Shown here one piece after another: positions 21,770 to 33,779 of a stretch of DNA of 64,000 nt. Source of the stretch: Inia geoffrensis (taxonomy: Eukaryota > Chordata > Mammalia > Artiodactyla > Iniidae); assembly GCA_036417435.1 (NCBI GenBank), contig CM070909.1, positions 12,494,597 to 12,558,596 on the forward strand, written 5' to 3'. The notes under the pieces were generated by a model. That model did not search any database. It was not told the origin of the DNA and saw nothing but the letters and a program-made list of their open reading frames with translations. Each line of letters starts with the position of its first letter. Within the stretch, counting starts at the first letter, position 1. The translations under genes and the position numbers were made by a program.

Positions 21770-21890
21770 TCATTCATCCAGAAAACATTTATTGAGTACT
21801 CACCTTGCATCACCTTCTGTCATTTGTGAGCAATGCAGACAGGGTTCTAGATCTTATGGCCCCAACAATCTAGTCATTCAGGTAGGGTAT
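21770..21890 (-). repeat. L2 3' end fragment, antisense
   Basis: 'cattcatccagaaaacattt' and 'attgagtactcaccttgcat' are the reverse complement of the L2 terminus. Confidence 0.6.
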
Positions 21891-22647
21891 ACTCTGATAC
21901 CAGTGGGTTAATTGATAAGAAATTAGAATGCAGTTTTGCAAATGGCTAGGATGTGCAAACAGCAATATAGGTGCAATTTGAGAATGATGAAACTTCAGTT
22001 TGGATTGTAAAAACTTGTGCATAGGTATTCTGTAATGCTTCCCCAGACGTCCCAAACATGGCAACATTCTTGTGAACAAAACATGTGAAATGGAAGGCTG
22101 TGATTAATTAGAGAGTTTTGCTAACTGTTGATGTGTTCGGATGAAGGTATGGAAAAAGCCCACACAGACGTGAATAAAGGAATTACTGGTTCAACAGGCC
22201 TTTCCAGATCTTGCATAAAAACCTCTGAAAATGAAACTTCTTGGGGTCATTCCATCGAAACTACCACTGAACCTGCTTGTCAGTTTCCTTCCTGTTAGGG
22301 GTGTGTATTCAATTTCAGTATGGTAGCTATGAACTAAATCGCTGGACACTTGTGGGTGAATAGACAGGTGTGAATAGGAATAAGACTCTAATAATCATAA
22401 AATTATTCAAAATAATAGTGCTTTGTCTCTGGATGATTTGTTTTTAACATTGCTCCCTGAGCTTTTGCATGGCGAACACTATTAATTGTTGGGCTTTCAT
22501 TCTTTTTTTTTTTTTTTTTTACCATCAACAAGTTATTAATTTTCAAGACCTCAAGGAAAGCATTTCTGTTGATCTCTCTGTTACTCAAAGGACCTTTCTT
22601 TGATGTTTGAGCCCCTCTGGCAATTCACACTCTACCATCATCTAATT
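21891..22647. other. Intergenic stretch, nothing recognised
   Basis: Only a poly(T) run (22502-22520) stands out. Confidence 0.35.
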
Positions 22648-22656
22648 ATCATTGGA

Positions 22657-22779
22657 GGGAATTCCCTGGCAGTCCCGTGGTTAGGACTCCGTGCTTCCAC
22701 TGCCAGGGGCCCGGGTTCGATCCCTGGTCAGGGAATTAAGATCCTATAAGCCATGTGGCATGGCCAGAAAAAAAAAAAA
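22657..22779 (+). mobile_element. CHR-1-like short SINE
   Basis: 'gggaattccctggcagtccc', B-box GGGTTCGATCCC and an A tail. Target duplication ATCATTGGA (22648-22656) and ATCACTGGA (22780-22788), one mismatch. Confidence 0.88.
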
Positions 22780-22789
22780 ATCACTGGAG

Positions 22790-23910
22790 CAGGATTGGGC
22801 ATGAAGTCTTGGAAGATCTGAAGCAGATACGTTAAGATTGATGTAGCTATATGAAAAAAAATTACTAGCCTTTTAAACTACAATTTAATTTATGTTTAAG
22901 ACTTTCTTCCCCTAAGAATTTTAGAGCATATTGAATATTTTAGGTGACATTGTAAAAAGGTGAAATAGTATAAAAAGTGATTTTATCTTTCATTTGTTTC
23001 ACATTTATTTATATATTATGAAAGGATTCAGTCTTCTCTAGAATTGTGTACCCCAAAAGAATAACAAACAAAGACATTAGCAGACAATATAAAAAAAGAA
23101 AAACATGTGCAGATGGTCAATAAATAGGACTTTCATTCTTTCTAACTTTTCTGCAGTTTTGACATTGTTGACTACCCAGTTCTTAGAAGACTCTTCTGTC
23201 TTGAATTCTGTAACACTTTTCTTATTTCTCTCTCTGTTTAGCTTCTTTTATTGTTTTCTTTCTATTCTATTCCTAAACTTCATACCAGCCTGCTACTCTC
23301 CCACTTCCATCATGTAGTCTGAGTCTTTCCCATCCAGTGTTTCACTAGTCCTAGGTTGAATGTTGGTATGAATGAAAGCAGTGCTAAAGGATTCTCTTGT
23401 GTCAGTTTGAATTTGTTGGGTATTAGATGAGATAAAAATAAAGGTGAAGATCCCTGACTGAGTAAAGCAGGTGCAGGGAGCATGTATGAAGAAGACAGTC
23501 CAGGCTGTTTCCTCCTACCCTGTTCTCCTCATTGGAGTGCTACACTTTGATTTCAGCCAGATGTGGTCTTGTACTTATCTGGATATCTAAGAGCAATCTG
23601 TTTCTGTCTCAAACAGACTTGTCACATGGTACCTTTTATTAGAGATATTTGTGCCTACTCGAAGGCTCTTTAGGACAGAAACAATATCTCAGATATCAGT
23701 AAGCCTCCCCACAGTGTCTCTCCAGCTTGTGCACCAGGAGATGCTCCATGAGCATTTGTTGAACTGAATGAACCAATGAACAAGCACTCTTCATCCACAT
23801 GGGTATATGGGCATTGCTTCTCAGCACATCTAAAGCTAAACACATCCTCCTTCTCCTCTGCAAAACTGGCCCAGTTTCACAACCCTTCTACTTCTGTCAA
23901 AGGCAACATC
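22790..23910. other. Intergenic stretch, nothing recognised
   Basis: AT-rich to 23100 and TC-rich at 23220-23330. No exon-like frame. Confidence 0.35.
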
Positions 23911-24124
23911 AGGGCTTCCCTGGTGGCGCAGTGGTTGGGGGTCCGCCTGCCGATGCAGGGGACACGGGTTTGTGCCCCGGTCCGGGAAGATCCCACATGC
24001 CGCGGAGCGGCTGGGCCCGTGAGCCATGGCTGCTGAGCCTGCGCATCCGGAGCCTGTGCTCCGCAGCGGGAGAGGCCACAACAGTGACAGGCCCGCGTAC
24101 CGAAAAAAAAAAAAAAAAAAAAAA
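23911..24124 (+). mobile_element. CHR-2-like SINE
   Basis: Complete, with an A tail of about 20. No convincing target duplication. Confidence 0.9.
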
Positions 24125-24129
24125 TCGGT

Positions 24130-24410
24130 ATCCCAGCTGCCCACCTTGAAATCTCATTCTTATCTCCCAGTCTTCCCCTCCCTTACTTCTCTGATATGCC
24201 TTCGCCAAGGTGTATCCTTCCCCTTAAGTGTCTCTCTAGTGCATTCTGATCCATTCCACTGCTACCCTAACCCATGTAGGCTTTTACCTCCTAACGCTTC
24301 CAACAACCTTCAAACTGGTTTTCCCGATTCCAGGTTCTTTCCACTCAAATTCATGCTATAATCCAATCCTTGATTCATTGACATAAATCATGGATTTCCT
24401 CATATTACAA
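24130..24410 (+). repeat. Probable L2 remnant
   Basis: CT-rich sequence with L2-like wording ('ccttcaaactggttttcccg'). Weakly supported. Confidence 0.35.
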
Positions 24411-24553
24411 TCTAATGGAATGTCACCTTACCTAAAACTTGACCCTGAATTTGAATACAGACCCCAGAGAGGGTTCCTGCGATGTTTGTTATATTTTAAC
24501 AGTGGATTATGATGGGTGATGCTGAGAAGGGCTAAGACGAACTTAATCCTGTG

Positions 24554-24742
24554 GGGTTTTTTTTCATTTTATTTATTTAGGTTGCTCCAGGTCTTAGTTG
24601 TGGCATGCGGACTTCTTAGCTGCGGCATGTGAACTCTTAGTTGGGGCATGCACGTGGGACCTAGTTCCCCGACGAGGGATCAAACGCGGGCCCCCTGCAT
24701 TGGGAGTGCAGAGTCTTACCCCCGGACCACCAGGGAAGTCCC
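24554..24742 (-). mobile_element. CHR-1-like SINE, antisense
   Basis: Reverse of 'gggacttccctggtggtccg' head with an AT-rich tail. Target duplication AATCCTGTGG at 24544-24553 and 24743-24752. Confidence 0.88.
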
Positions 24743-24756
24743 AATCCTGTGGTTTT

Positions 24757-25639
24757 AATAGAAAAAAACAATAAAGTACTTTATGGACTTTGCAAAAAGG
24801 GCCGAGTCTGGAAGAACAGGTCCAAGGGGGGAGGAGCCTTAGGAGGGGGATGAAGGTGGAAAGCAGAGGGCAAGCAGCTGGGATAGGCAGGGTTGGGCCA
24901 TCCTTAGGGGAATATCCTCCATGAAGCTGCAGGCCTCCTAGTTTTGAGTGACCTGGAGGGAAGAGTCAGACCACCACATACCAACAAAACAAACTGTTTG
25001 CAGGACCTCCTCTTTGCAGGAGCAGAGAGGAAAGGTGGTTGAAATTGATGTCTCCCCTCCACAGGCTCTTAAACCTGTGCAGCTGGCATAAAAAGAAAAT
25101 GCATGCCCAGCTCTAGGTCAGCACTGTTTTGTAGCTGAATCCTAAACCTATGGAGCTGACAATGAACTTCCTGACCTCTGAAAGCTTTCCTCCCCAGAGA
25201 GGCCTCCTTTTAAAGGTGTGTTATCCAAAGAAGAGAAGACTTCAGAGTGACCTGGGGTTCCATGTCCCTCCTCTCCAATGTGACCAGTTCTGTAAGCTCT
25301 GTCTTGAAGTTCCTAATCCACATTCACCTCTCAGAACAGGAGAGGGGGACACCGGTGTGCAGGAGCTGCTAAATGAGGTTGTTCCTTTGTGTACCACCAT
25401 CAGATTGGACCTTGTCCCCATACCACTGCCTTACACATGGAAAGCTGTTGGGCTTCTGTCCGCACCAGGAATGACCAATCTTGGATCAGGGTAATAACCT
25501 GTCTCCAGAAGCTCAATTTAGTTCACGACATCTTTTACACACAAGGATATGGCCTTTCCACATCACGATGGCTGCTGCATCTCTCCTTCCTCAGCCCCTC
25601 CCATATACACTACACAGCTGCAGACACTCGGATATTCAT
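24757..25639. other. Intergenic stretch, nothing recognised
   Basis: A 114-codon frame (25150-25494) has no start or splice context and no family resemblance. G-rich run at 24820-24860. Confidence 0.35.
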
Positions 25640-25810
25640 TCATTCAACAAAATAGTTATTGAGTGCCTACTATTTGCTTGGTATATTTCTAGGCACTGAG
25701 CATAGAGTAGTGAACAAAAACAGCCAAATGTCTTGACTATCATGGACTTTGATTCTAGTGATAACAGGGAGCACAGACATAAAGAAATAAACATCTGGTT
25801 TGCAAGATGG

Positions 25811-26304
25811 TGTGTATTTGTTTGCGATTGCTGCTGTAACAAGTTATTGCAAACTTAGTGGCTCAAAATAACACAAACTAATTTTCTTACAGGCAGAAGT
25901 CTGATGTGGGTCTCACTGAGCTAACATAAGGTAGTTGACAGGGCTATGATCCTCTCTGGAGGATCTCAGGGAGGATCTGTTTTCTTGCCTTTTCCACCTT
26001 CTAGAGGCTGCCGCTTTCCTCAGATTATGACCCTCTTCCACCCTCTTCAAAGCCTGCAATGATGGATTGAGTGCTTCCCCACTGTGCCACTCTGAACTTC
26101 TGCCCTTTCTTCCACTTTCAGGGCCCTTTGATTACATTGGGGCCACCTGGACAATCCAATATTATCTCCCTATTTTAAGGTCAGCTGATTAGTGACCTTT
26201 ATTCCATCTGTAACCTAATTCCCCTTTGCCATGTAACATAAAATGTTCACAGATTCTAGGGATTGGGATGTGTGCATCTTTGGGGTCATTATTCTGCTTA
26301 CCAT
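25811..26304 (-). mobile_element. MLT1-type MaLR solo LTR, antisense, inserted in L2
   Basis: The pattern 'gctgctgtaacaagttattg', 'aaacttagtggctcaaaata', 'gattacattggggccacctg' is the reverse of MLT1-class LTRs. It splits the L2 exactly between 'agatggtg' and 'ataagtgc'. No coding sequence. Confidence 0.65.
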
Positions 26305-26754
26305 TGGCGATAAGTGCCATGAAGAAAAACAGAACAGGGAGAGAGAGAGAGAGTATGGGGAGGGGGTGGTTTGCAAGACCTTGATGACAAGGTGACACTT
26401 GAGTGAAGACCTGAAGTTGGTGGGGGAGAGAGTCAAGAGGGTATCTGAGGACAGAGCATGCCAGGTGAAGGGAACAGAAAGGACAAAGAGTCTGAGGTGG
26501 ATGCATGCCTGATGTGTTTAAGGAACAGTGAGAGTGGAGTAGGGGAGGGGAAGTGCAGTGAGAGAATGAGTTCAGAGGGATGTCGGCTGGAACATGTAGG
26601 GCTTTACGGACCGTTGTAAGGACTTTGACTTTGACTGTGAGATGGGAAATCTTTGGAAAGTTTTGAGCAGAGTAGTGATCTGATCAGACTTATGTTTTAA
26701 AAAGATGCCTTTGCTGCTATGTTGAGAATTCACAGTTGAGGGAGTGTGAGTAGT

Positions 26755-26845
26755 GGCAAGCGAACTAGTTAGGAGGTTGGTTAGCAGACTAGATAGGAGG
26801 CAAGTGGATTAGTTAGGAGGCAAGCAGACTAGTTAGGAGGCTATT
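26755..26845 (+). repeat. Imperfect short tandem repeat (about 20-24 bp unit)
   Basis: Four diverged units of the type 'actagttaggaggcaagcag' in a row, with unit lengths from 17 to 24 bp. It arose inside the L2 sequence, where the consensus has only one 'gttaggaggctatt'. Confidence 0.7.
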
Positions 26846-27865
26846 ACAGTAATCCAGGTGAGAGCTGTTGGTGGCTGGGAGTGGAGAAAAGTAGTCAGAT
26901 TCCAGATATATGATGAAGATGGACCAACAGGGCTTGTTGACGGATTGGATGTGGGAGGGGGAGAGAGAGAGGAGTTTGGGCCTGAGTCATTTAGAAGGGT
27001 GACGCTGCTATCACCTACCATGGAGAGGACAGGGAGATGCGAGTCATGGAGAAGTGGAATCAGGAGTTCAGTTTTAGAGACGTCAAGTTTGAGCTACCTG
27101 ATGTATCCAGGAGGAAAGATGATGAGACAGTTGAATATATGAGTCTGCAGTTCAAGGAAGGGGGTAGGGGGAGCTATAAACTTGAGGATTCTTAGCAAAT
27201 AGAAGGCATTTCAAGCCATGAGAGTGGATGTGACCACGATGGGAATAAGTGGAACTAGAGAATACAGGGACTAGGTTTGAGCCCCAGCTGGTCCTCTACC
27301 GTTGAATGAGGAGCCAGTGGAGATGAAGGGGGCTAACTGGGAAGACTGAGAAGGAGTAGCCGGCAAGGCAGGAGACAAATCAGGCGTCTCTGGTATCTTG
27401 GAAGCCAAGTGAAAAGGATTTTTCACGGAGGACAGCGCCAAATGCTGCTGAAGGGTCAAGTCAAATGAAGGATGAGAATTGGCCATTGGGTTTAGCAGCA
27501 TGGAGGTCACTTCTGACTTGCCAAGTGGGAAAACAGAGACGAAAGTGGTTTTGAGAGACAAGAATTGGAGGCAGCACAGGTGGACCTCTCTCTTGAAGAG
27601 TTTTGCTGTCAAGGGGAACAGAGAAGTGGGCCTTAGTTGGAGGGGGATGTGGGGTCATGGGAAATGTTTTTCAAGATGAGGAGAAATAATAGCACGTGTG
27701 TATGCTATGGGGATGATCCAGTGGAGAGGGAAGAATTGATAGTGCGGGAGGGAAAAGGGAGACTTGAGAGGAACGTCCTGGAAGGAGTAAGCGGGGGTGG
27801 GATTTAGCCCCAGAGCACAGGTGGAGGCGTGGCCTTTGTTTGGTAGGAGCATTGAAAGCACACCC

Positions 27866-27974
27866 GGGACTTCCCTGGCGGTCCAGCAGTTAAAACTCCG
27901 AGGTGCCTGGGTTCTGATACCTGGTCGGGCAACTAAGATACTAAGATCCCTCATGCCAAAAAAAAAAAAAAAAA
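27866..27974 (+). mobile_element. CHR-1-like SINE
   Basis: 'gggacttccctggcggtcca' head and an A(18) tail. Target duplication AAAGCACACCC (27855-27865) and AAAGCACATCC (27975-27985), one mismatch. Confidence 0.85.
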
Positions 27975-28320
27975 AAAGCACATCCTCCGAACGAGAGGGA
28001 AGGTGGGCAGGTGATTAGATGGGTGTGGGAACTTGTAGCGGAAAACTTGAGGTTTTCTTCATTTTCCTTTGAAATAGGAAGTGAGGTCATGGGATGAGAG
28101 TGACAATGGGAGAGGAACACGGGATGGTTGACAGGTCGTTTAGGAGAGGATGGGCTGAGGAAATGCACTACGCTTGCCAGGAAGCATGAAGGGCCACTCA
28201 CAGAGGGACAGCGTGGTGAATGTTTTAATGACGTATCATCGGGGAAGCATACTTCTTTTCCCTCGGAAGGTTGGCTAGTTAGCGTTCTTAGATTCAAAGA
28301 CCAGAAGCTCTTCCAACTAG

Positions 28321-29630
28321 TTAAACAGAAAAGGAATTTATTAATTTATGTTTAGACGTTATATATTACTTGTTAACGCATTAAAGCATAACGAGTAAGA
28401 ATCTCCAAGAAGGTGAAAGTCAGGTTTGGGGCAATGCAGCCAGAAACAATGCCCCAAGCTGGAGATCACTGCTCCAGCAGAAACTCCACTGCCACTGTCA
28501 CTAAGCTAGGATACCTCAGACTGCATGTCCCACAAACTCTCTGGACACCAGGATCTTTGCCGCCGCTGACCCCTTAAGCTGGACACCCGTGCCAATGCCA
28601 GTGTCCACTTCCTCGCGTTGCTCTTTTCTGAGCTAAGCTCTGGAGGGGTGTGTCTGCTTGGTATAGAGCTAGTCATGTGTCTGTGCCCTGGGTGCAAGGG
28701 AGAGTGGGAGAGTGAATTTCTGGTTTCTACTCAAGGAGAACGACTTGTACGGGGAGAACTTTGCACATCATTGGAAAATTGTTCGAAAGATTTTGGGCTA
28801 TCACCAAGCATGAGAAATTGTCCCGGATAGCAGTTCATGTTTTATTTTATCTGTTTATTTCAAACACTTAGACATTAAACTTCTACTTAAATTCATATGC
28901 TTCCGTTTGAAAGTGTGGCTGGAAGCTGCTGTGTATTATACTTAACTATTTCATTGCGGCAATGGTATCTGGATTGCCAAGGAATTTCTTAAATACCTCC
29001 ATTTCTAGCAAGTTGTTTTCTAAAAAAATTGTGTCCTCATTTAAAATAATACTCATATGAAAGGAATACGAAACTAACAGGAAATCAGGAAATGAGTCAA
29101 AGCTGCCTTCCCTTTATTAGCTGCCCCATAGTATGAAGTGACCTTGAAACTCTAGCCTCTGTGGTTTGCAAGGATTATAAAATAACATTTGAGTTTCCTG
29201 CTTGTTGTTGAATTCAGGTTAAACCCATTCCTTACATATTTTATTTACATCTCAGAGTACCTTTGATCTCTTCATTGTAATTCTCAGTCTGAGACATCAG
29301 GTTTTTTCAGGTACTGGACATAAAAATCTTTCATCCTAAAAATCCAAGGATGGTAGTAGACAAGGGTTTCTGACCACTGTTCCAGGGCCCAAGTGGCAAG
29401 TTTGGTAGAGAAGTGGCTTTACTGCCAGGCTGAGCTGCTTCTGGCTACTGCTTATGGGGTGATGCCTACCATGGGAGTGGCTGCAGCCTGCCTTGTTCAA
29501 TGACCACACTCCAAGGTCAGTGTCTCCATTTTTTTCCTGAGATTCAGAAATTCCCTGTTCATATAGTTAGCAAATAAATAGGCCCTGGGGATTTATTCGT
29601 GCCAAGCACGCTCACAGGAGACTAATTTAC
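28321..29630. other. Intergenic stretch, nothing recognised
   Basis: No SINE, exon or clear repeat in 1.3 kb. Confidence 0.4.
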
Positions 29631-29631
29631 A

Positions 29632-29870
29632 AACCATTCTCATATTCATTGAACAAAAATTTGCTGAATGCCTGCTTTGTGCAAGGCGCTGGGAATGGAG
29701 TGTTTATAGTCTGCTAGCAAATCAGACAGTAGTGAAGTTCATTTTGGACGAGGTGGTAGTGATGGAAAGGGAGGAGACCTAGAGGGACTCAAGATAAATT
29801 TAGGCAGCTGAGTCTACAGGCCTTGCTGATGTGGAGGCTGGAGGAAAGGAAGAGGTGAGACGAAGAGATG
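29632..29870 (-). repeat. L2 fragment, antisense
   Basis: Begins 'attcattgaacaaaaatttg', 'ctgaatgcctgctttgtgca', the reverse L2 3' end, and decays into GA-rich sequence. Confidence 0.6.
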
Positions 29871-30199
29871 CAGAGAGAAACAAGTGCGGAGGAGAAATCC
29901 AGATGCTCGTGTCTTAATGTTCATTGGAAGACGAGGCCAAGTTGAGACTCAAAGCTATCCACAGAAGAGACACACTTTGGGGTGTGTTAACTGCACAGGA
30001 CACAATAATTTGGCTTAAGCTAACTGAAAAATTTAACGGCACATTACTTACATTTCCATCTCCCTTTGTGACACTAGGGAAAACACACTGACAATACACA
30101 ATGGTGGTAAGAGTGTGGGATCTCAAGCCAGTCTGCTTGGGTGCAAGTCTTTGTTTCTACAGTAACCATTACCTTCTGAACATGACCTTGTTTCCCTAT

Positions 30200-31320
30200 C
30201 CTCCCACGTAATTGCCCCTTTGCTGGTGTTTTCTAGCTTTTTAAAGGTTCCACCAAGTCTCTACTTGCTCAAGCCAGAAACCTAGAAATCACGGACACAT
30301 CCCTGACCTTCATCCTCCGTGTTAAATCAGTCATGAGAATTTATCTAACCTCTACACACCCTTGAACTTTGTCCAGTTCTCCCCAACCCCACTGTCCCTA
30401 TCTGGTCCAAAATGCCAGCATCGGACTTCCCTGGTGGCGCAGTGGTTAAGAATCTGTCTGTCAAGGCAGGCTTGCTGTAGGGCCTGTGAGCCACAACTAC
30501 TGAGCCCTCGTGCCACAACTACTGAAGCCCACGCGCCTGGAGCCTGTGCTCCACAACAAGAGAAGCCACCGCAATGAGAAGCCTGCGCACCACAATGAAC
30601 AATAGTCCCCGCTCACTGCAACTAAAGAAAGCCCACTTGCAGCAACAAAGACCTAAAAAATAAAATTAATTAATTAATTTTTTAAAATGCCATCCTCTTT
30701 TGCTTAAACAACTGCTAACTGATCTTCCTGCATCCCTCTCCCTGACCCAATCCATTCTTCACTGTAGCCAAGTGTCCTTTTCGAATGCATCTCTGATGAA
30801 ATCTCTTCAAAAGTTTCCCATCGACCTTGGAATAAAGTCCCGAATCCCCAGGTCATTTACATGACCTATAAGGTCCTAAATATTCAGGTCCCTATAACTA
30901 TATGTCCAGCTTCATCATAAATCACCGTTTTATAACCTTTAAAAGTTTCATTTGATATTCCCCACTGCAAGGCTTAACTGGGAATGTTCTTTCCATCTGT
31001 AAATCGCTCCCTACACAGCCAGTGAGAGGCGCTCATCTTCCAGGTCTCAGTTTAAAAGTCCCTTCCATGGGGAAAATGTCCCCGATGTGCAGAGAAATGC
31101 TGGGTCATCCCATCATACGCTGCTCTAGCATCTTGCTTTTTTCCTTTTTACCATGCATCTCACTTGTGATTACTTTTTTGTGTCCCACTTGATTGTGAGG
31201 ATTTATTTATTTATTGTTATTTAAAACATAGGCTGCCCCTCCTTGCAACTGGAGCATAAATTCCATGCTTATTTCCGGTTCCTAATGTGTGGTCCGTGGC
31301 CTGCCATAGTGTTTGAGAAT
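30200..31320 (+). repeat. L2 remnant, sense, split by a SINE
   Basis: L2-like wording such as 'acttgctcaagccagaaacc' and, after the SINE, 'tcttcaaaagtttcccatcg', 'ccttggaataaagtcccgaa'. No open frame. Confidence 0.65.
30422..30683 (+). mobile_element. CHRL-like long SINE with internal deletion
   Basis: After 'aatctgtctgtcaaggcagg' the B-box and its flank are missing and the copy resumes at 'ctgtgagccacaactactga'. Target duplication AAAATGCCA (30409-30417 and 30684-30692). Because the B box is lost, this copy should be unable to drive Pol III transcription. Confidence 0.88.
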
Positions 31321-31608
31321 GTTTGTGGAATAAAAAAAGAAACATACAGGTTTTCTGTATTTTAAAAAACTTTCTAAACTAAAGACAAAAAAAAAAAAAA
31401 GGAAAGAAATCAACAAGTAACCAGAGCTAGTTATCTTTTTTTCCCTAGTCACAAATTGGTTCGATAATGAAGTATTTTGTACATCATCTCTCTTTTTCTA
31501 GATTCCTTGGAGACTGTCCTCTTCTCTCCCTGCCCTCATTATTACATCATCTACCTCCTTTCTCCCCTTGGACATACCTACTCATAACACATTAGAATTC
31601 ATAAATTA

Positions 31609-31726
31609 TGGGGAATTCCCTGGCGGTCCAGTGGTTAGGACTCCGTGTTTCCACTGCAGGGGGCACAGGTTCGATCCCTGGTCGGGGAACTAAGAGGCTG
31701 TGCGAGGCAGCCAAAGGCAATAAAAA
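31609..31726 (+). mobile_element. CHR-1-like short SINE
   Basis: 'gggaattccctggcggtcca' head and B-box GGTTCGATCCC. Target duplication AGAATTCATAAATTA (31594-31608) and AGAATTCATAAGTTA (31727-31741), one mismatch. Confidence 0.9.
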
Positions 31727-31741
31727 AGAATTCATAAGTTA

Positions 31742-32106
31742 AAGATAATTTTTTGATGGATTAAATTTTGCATTGCTTCCTTCATGATGAGTCTAGAGCA
31801 CTTTGTTAGAGGGAGCTCTCTCCAAAACAGACTACAGGGTATGCAGCTTCTGGGAAGATCTTGAGCAGAAACTGATTAAGAATTTCTTCTTATCTGAATC
31901 AGTTCCACAGAACTCTTGTCGTAATTTTGGGCTCATGTTACTTTTGGTCCAGGAACCACCTCTATCCTCACATGCTCTCACCCCACAGCAGCCTGTGTCA
32001 CTGGTTTGTTGAAGGCTTCCCTGTGGTCCTCATGCCCTTCCCTCAACCACTAGGGCCGGGAGCCACGGTGCCTGGGAGACCACCACAGTTTCAGAGGCCC
32101 ACATTC
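31742..32106. other. Intergenic stretch, nothing recognised
   Basis: No supported feature. Confidence 0.3.
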
Positions 32107-32122
32107 AGGTTTAATTTCTTTT

Positions 32123-32358
32123 TGTAATTTATTATTTATTTTTGGCTGCATTGGGTCTTTGTTGTGGTGCACGGGCTTCTCATTGCGGTGGCCTCTCCTG
32201 TTGTGGAGCGCGTACTCTAGGCGCCCAGGCTTCGGCAGTTGTGGCTTGCAGGCTAAGCTGCTCCGCGGCATGTGGGATCCTCCCGGACCAGGGCTCGAAC
32301 CCGTGTCCCCTGCGTTGGCAGGTGAGCTCCCAACCACTGCGCCAACAGGGAAGCCCCA
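32123..32358 (-). mobile_element. CHRL-like SINE, shortened body, antisense
   Basis: Perfect 16-bp target duplication AGGTTTAATTTCTTTT at 32107-32122 and 32359-32374. It lacks part of the repeated body found in the longest copies. Confidence 0.93.
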
Positions 32359-32536
32359 AGGTTTAATTTCTTTTAAAAAATCAAAAGAAAAAGATAAACT
32401 TTTAAGTCCAAGAAAATATTTTAATATATATTAATATATTTATATTAAGGCAGTCATAAACTATAATTTTTACTAGATATTTTTGTGTGTTTGGAGGAAG
32501 GGGCACATGAAGGCCTATGAAAACCTTTCGGAGGGA

Positions 32537-32773
32537 GAGGGATAAACCAAGACTTTGGGGTTAACAGATACACACTACTATATATAAAATAGATAAACAA
32601 GGACCTACTGTATAGCACAGGGAACTATATTCAGTATGTTGTAATAATCTATAATGGAAAAGAATCTGAAAAGGAATATGATATGTATAAATGAGTCACT
32701 TTGTTGTACACCTGAAACTAATACAACATTGTAAATCAACTGTACTTCAATAAAAAAATTGAAATGAAAAAAA
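32537..32773 (+). mobile_element. 5'-truncated LINE-1 3' UTR, sense
   Basis: About 237 bp of 3' UTR with AATAAA and an A tail. Target duplication AAACCTTTCGGAGGGA (32521-32536) and AAACCTTTCAGAGGGA (32774-32789), one mismatch. Confidence 0.9.
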
Positions 32774-32789
32774 AAACCTTTCAGAGGGA

Positions 32790-33779
32790 GATGGGGTCAG
32801 TCACTTTGACCTCTCCTTCTGGGGCCAGTGTATTGTTTCAGGCCTGCTTTGCCCCTTATTTTGAGTGTTTATTTGGATTTCCTCTTTAACCTTTCTCATT
32901 GTTCTGCAAGTACAGGATATGACATGGTTCAGTTACTAGAATGGACCTCTATTATTTCCACGACCAGAGCGTAAATATCCGAACTACTCCAGACTTGGTA
33001 GGAATAGGCAAAAGCAGACAGTCCTCTCCGCTGGAATCCGCCAGTGCTTACCCTGCTGGTCTGATGTGAATCCTGTCACCGAGGTGGGCACTGGCACCAG
33101 AGGAAGTTTGAAAAAGAGCCCATGTCTGATTATCCAAGAACACACAGAAGAACTTTTTCCTGGCTAAAATGAGCAGAGCTTGCTGTTATAATAGCAGCTT
33201 GGTGGTTTAAATCAGTTTCCCTTTAGAGCAGCCCCAGAGTCCCAGAAATCTTAGGCCTCATTTTTTTTTTTCATTCCTGTAACACATTTTACCAAAACTT
33301 GGGTAACTTTAGACCCGGTATTATACACAGTTTTATAGTCCCCTCAATTGTTTCCATCTGGGTCCCCTTTTCCAGGCCTCTTCGCTCTGCTTCCCTGCAT
33401 TTTACGATTGAGTCTTCCACCTTTTCCCAGCGCTGTTAATTCCCATTCCACTCTCCTACATGAAATCAGAGTGTGAGCCTAAGGGAAGCGAAGAAAGTCC
33501 TTCTCTCTTTGTTTTTACGGAAAAATCTGCGTGGCAGAGGAATTCCATGTGCGACTGTGGAGAGGAGATTGCTTGTTGTCGTGTAAGGCGATGTTTCTGT
33601 CAGTAAAAACACTGGTCTGGGTCTCAAGGGGCCTGGGTTCTAGTCCTGTCTCTCGTTACCTTGCCATGTGAAATGTCTTTTTACCTTCTGGGACTCGAGT
33701 TCCTCATTTGTCACACAAGGAGCACAGATTCCCCAGCGGGTCTACAAAGCAGAGGACAGTGTTAAAAAAAGAAACAACA
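32790..33779. other. Intergenic stretch with a MIR piece
   Basis: A MIR-like segment lies at about 33605-33720 ('ggcctgggttctagtcctgt', 'gagttcctcatttgtcacac'). Otherwise nothing was recognised. Confidence 0.4.

Larger units (their letters stand above)
25640..28320 (-). repeat. Long LINE-2 (L2) remnant, antisense, with two later insertions
   Basis: The 3' end ('cattcattcaacaaaatagt', 'attgagtgcctactatttgc') lies at 25640. The body continues at 26305 with 'taagtgccatgaagaaaaac' and runs through 'gttaggaggctattacagta'. A decayed reverse-transcriptase region on the minus strand at about 27270-27610 still reads TAKLFKREV, NPMANSHPSFDL and LASKIPETPDLSP in one frame. No intact ORF. It is interrupted by an MLT1-type LTR (25811-26304) and a CHR SINE (27866-27974), so about 2.1 kb of L2 remains. 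Confidence 0.75.

Noticed and set aside
25150..25494. 114-codon frame considered as an intergenic gene
   Set aside because: No splice sites, no start context, and composition like the surrounding DNA.
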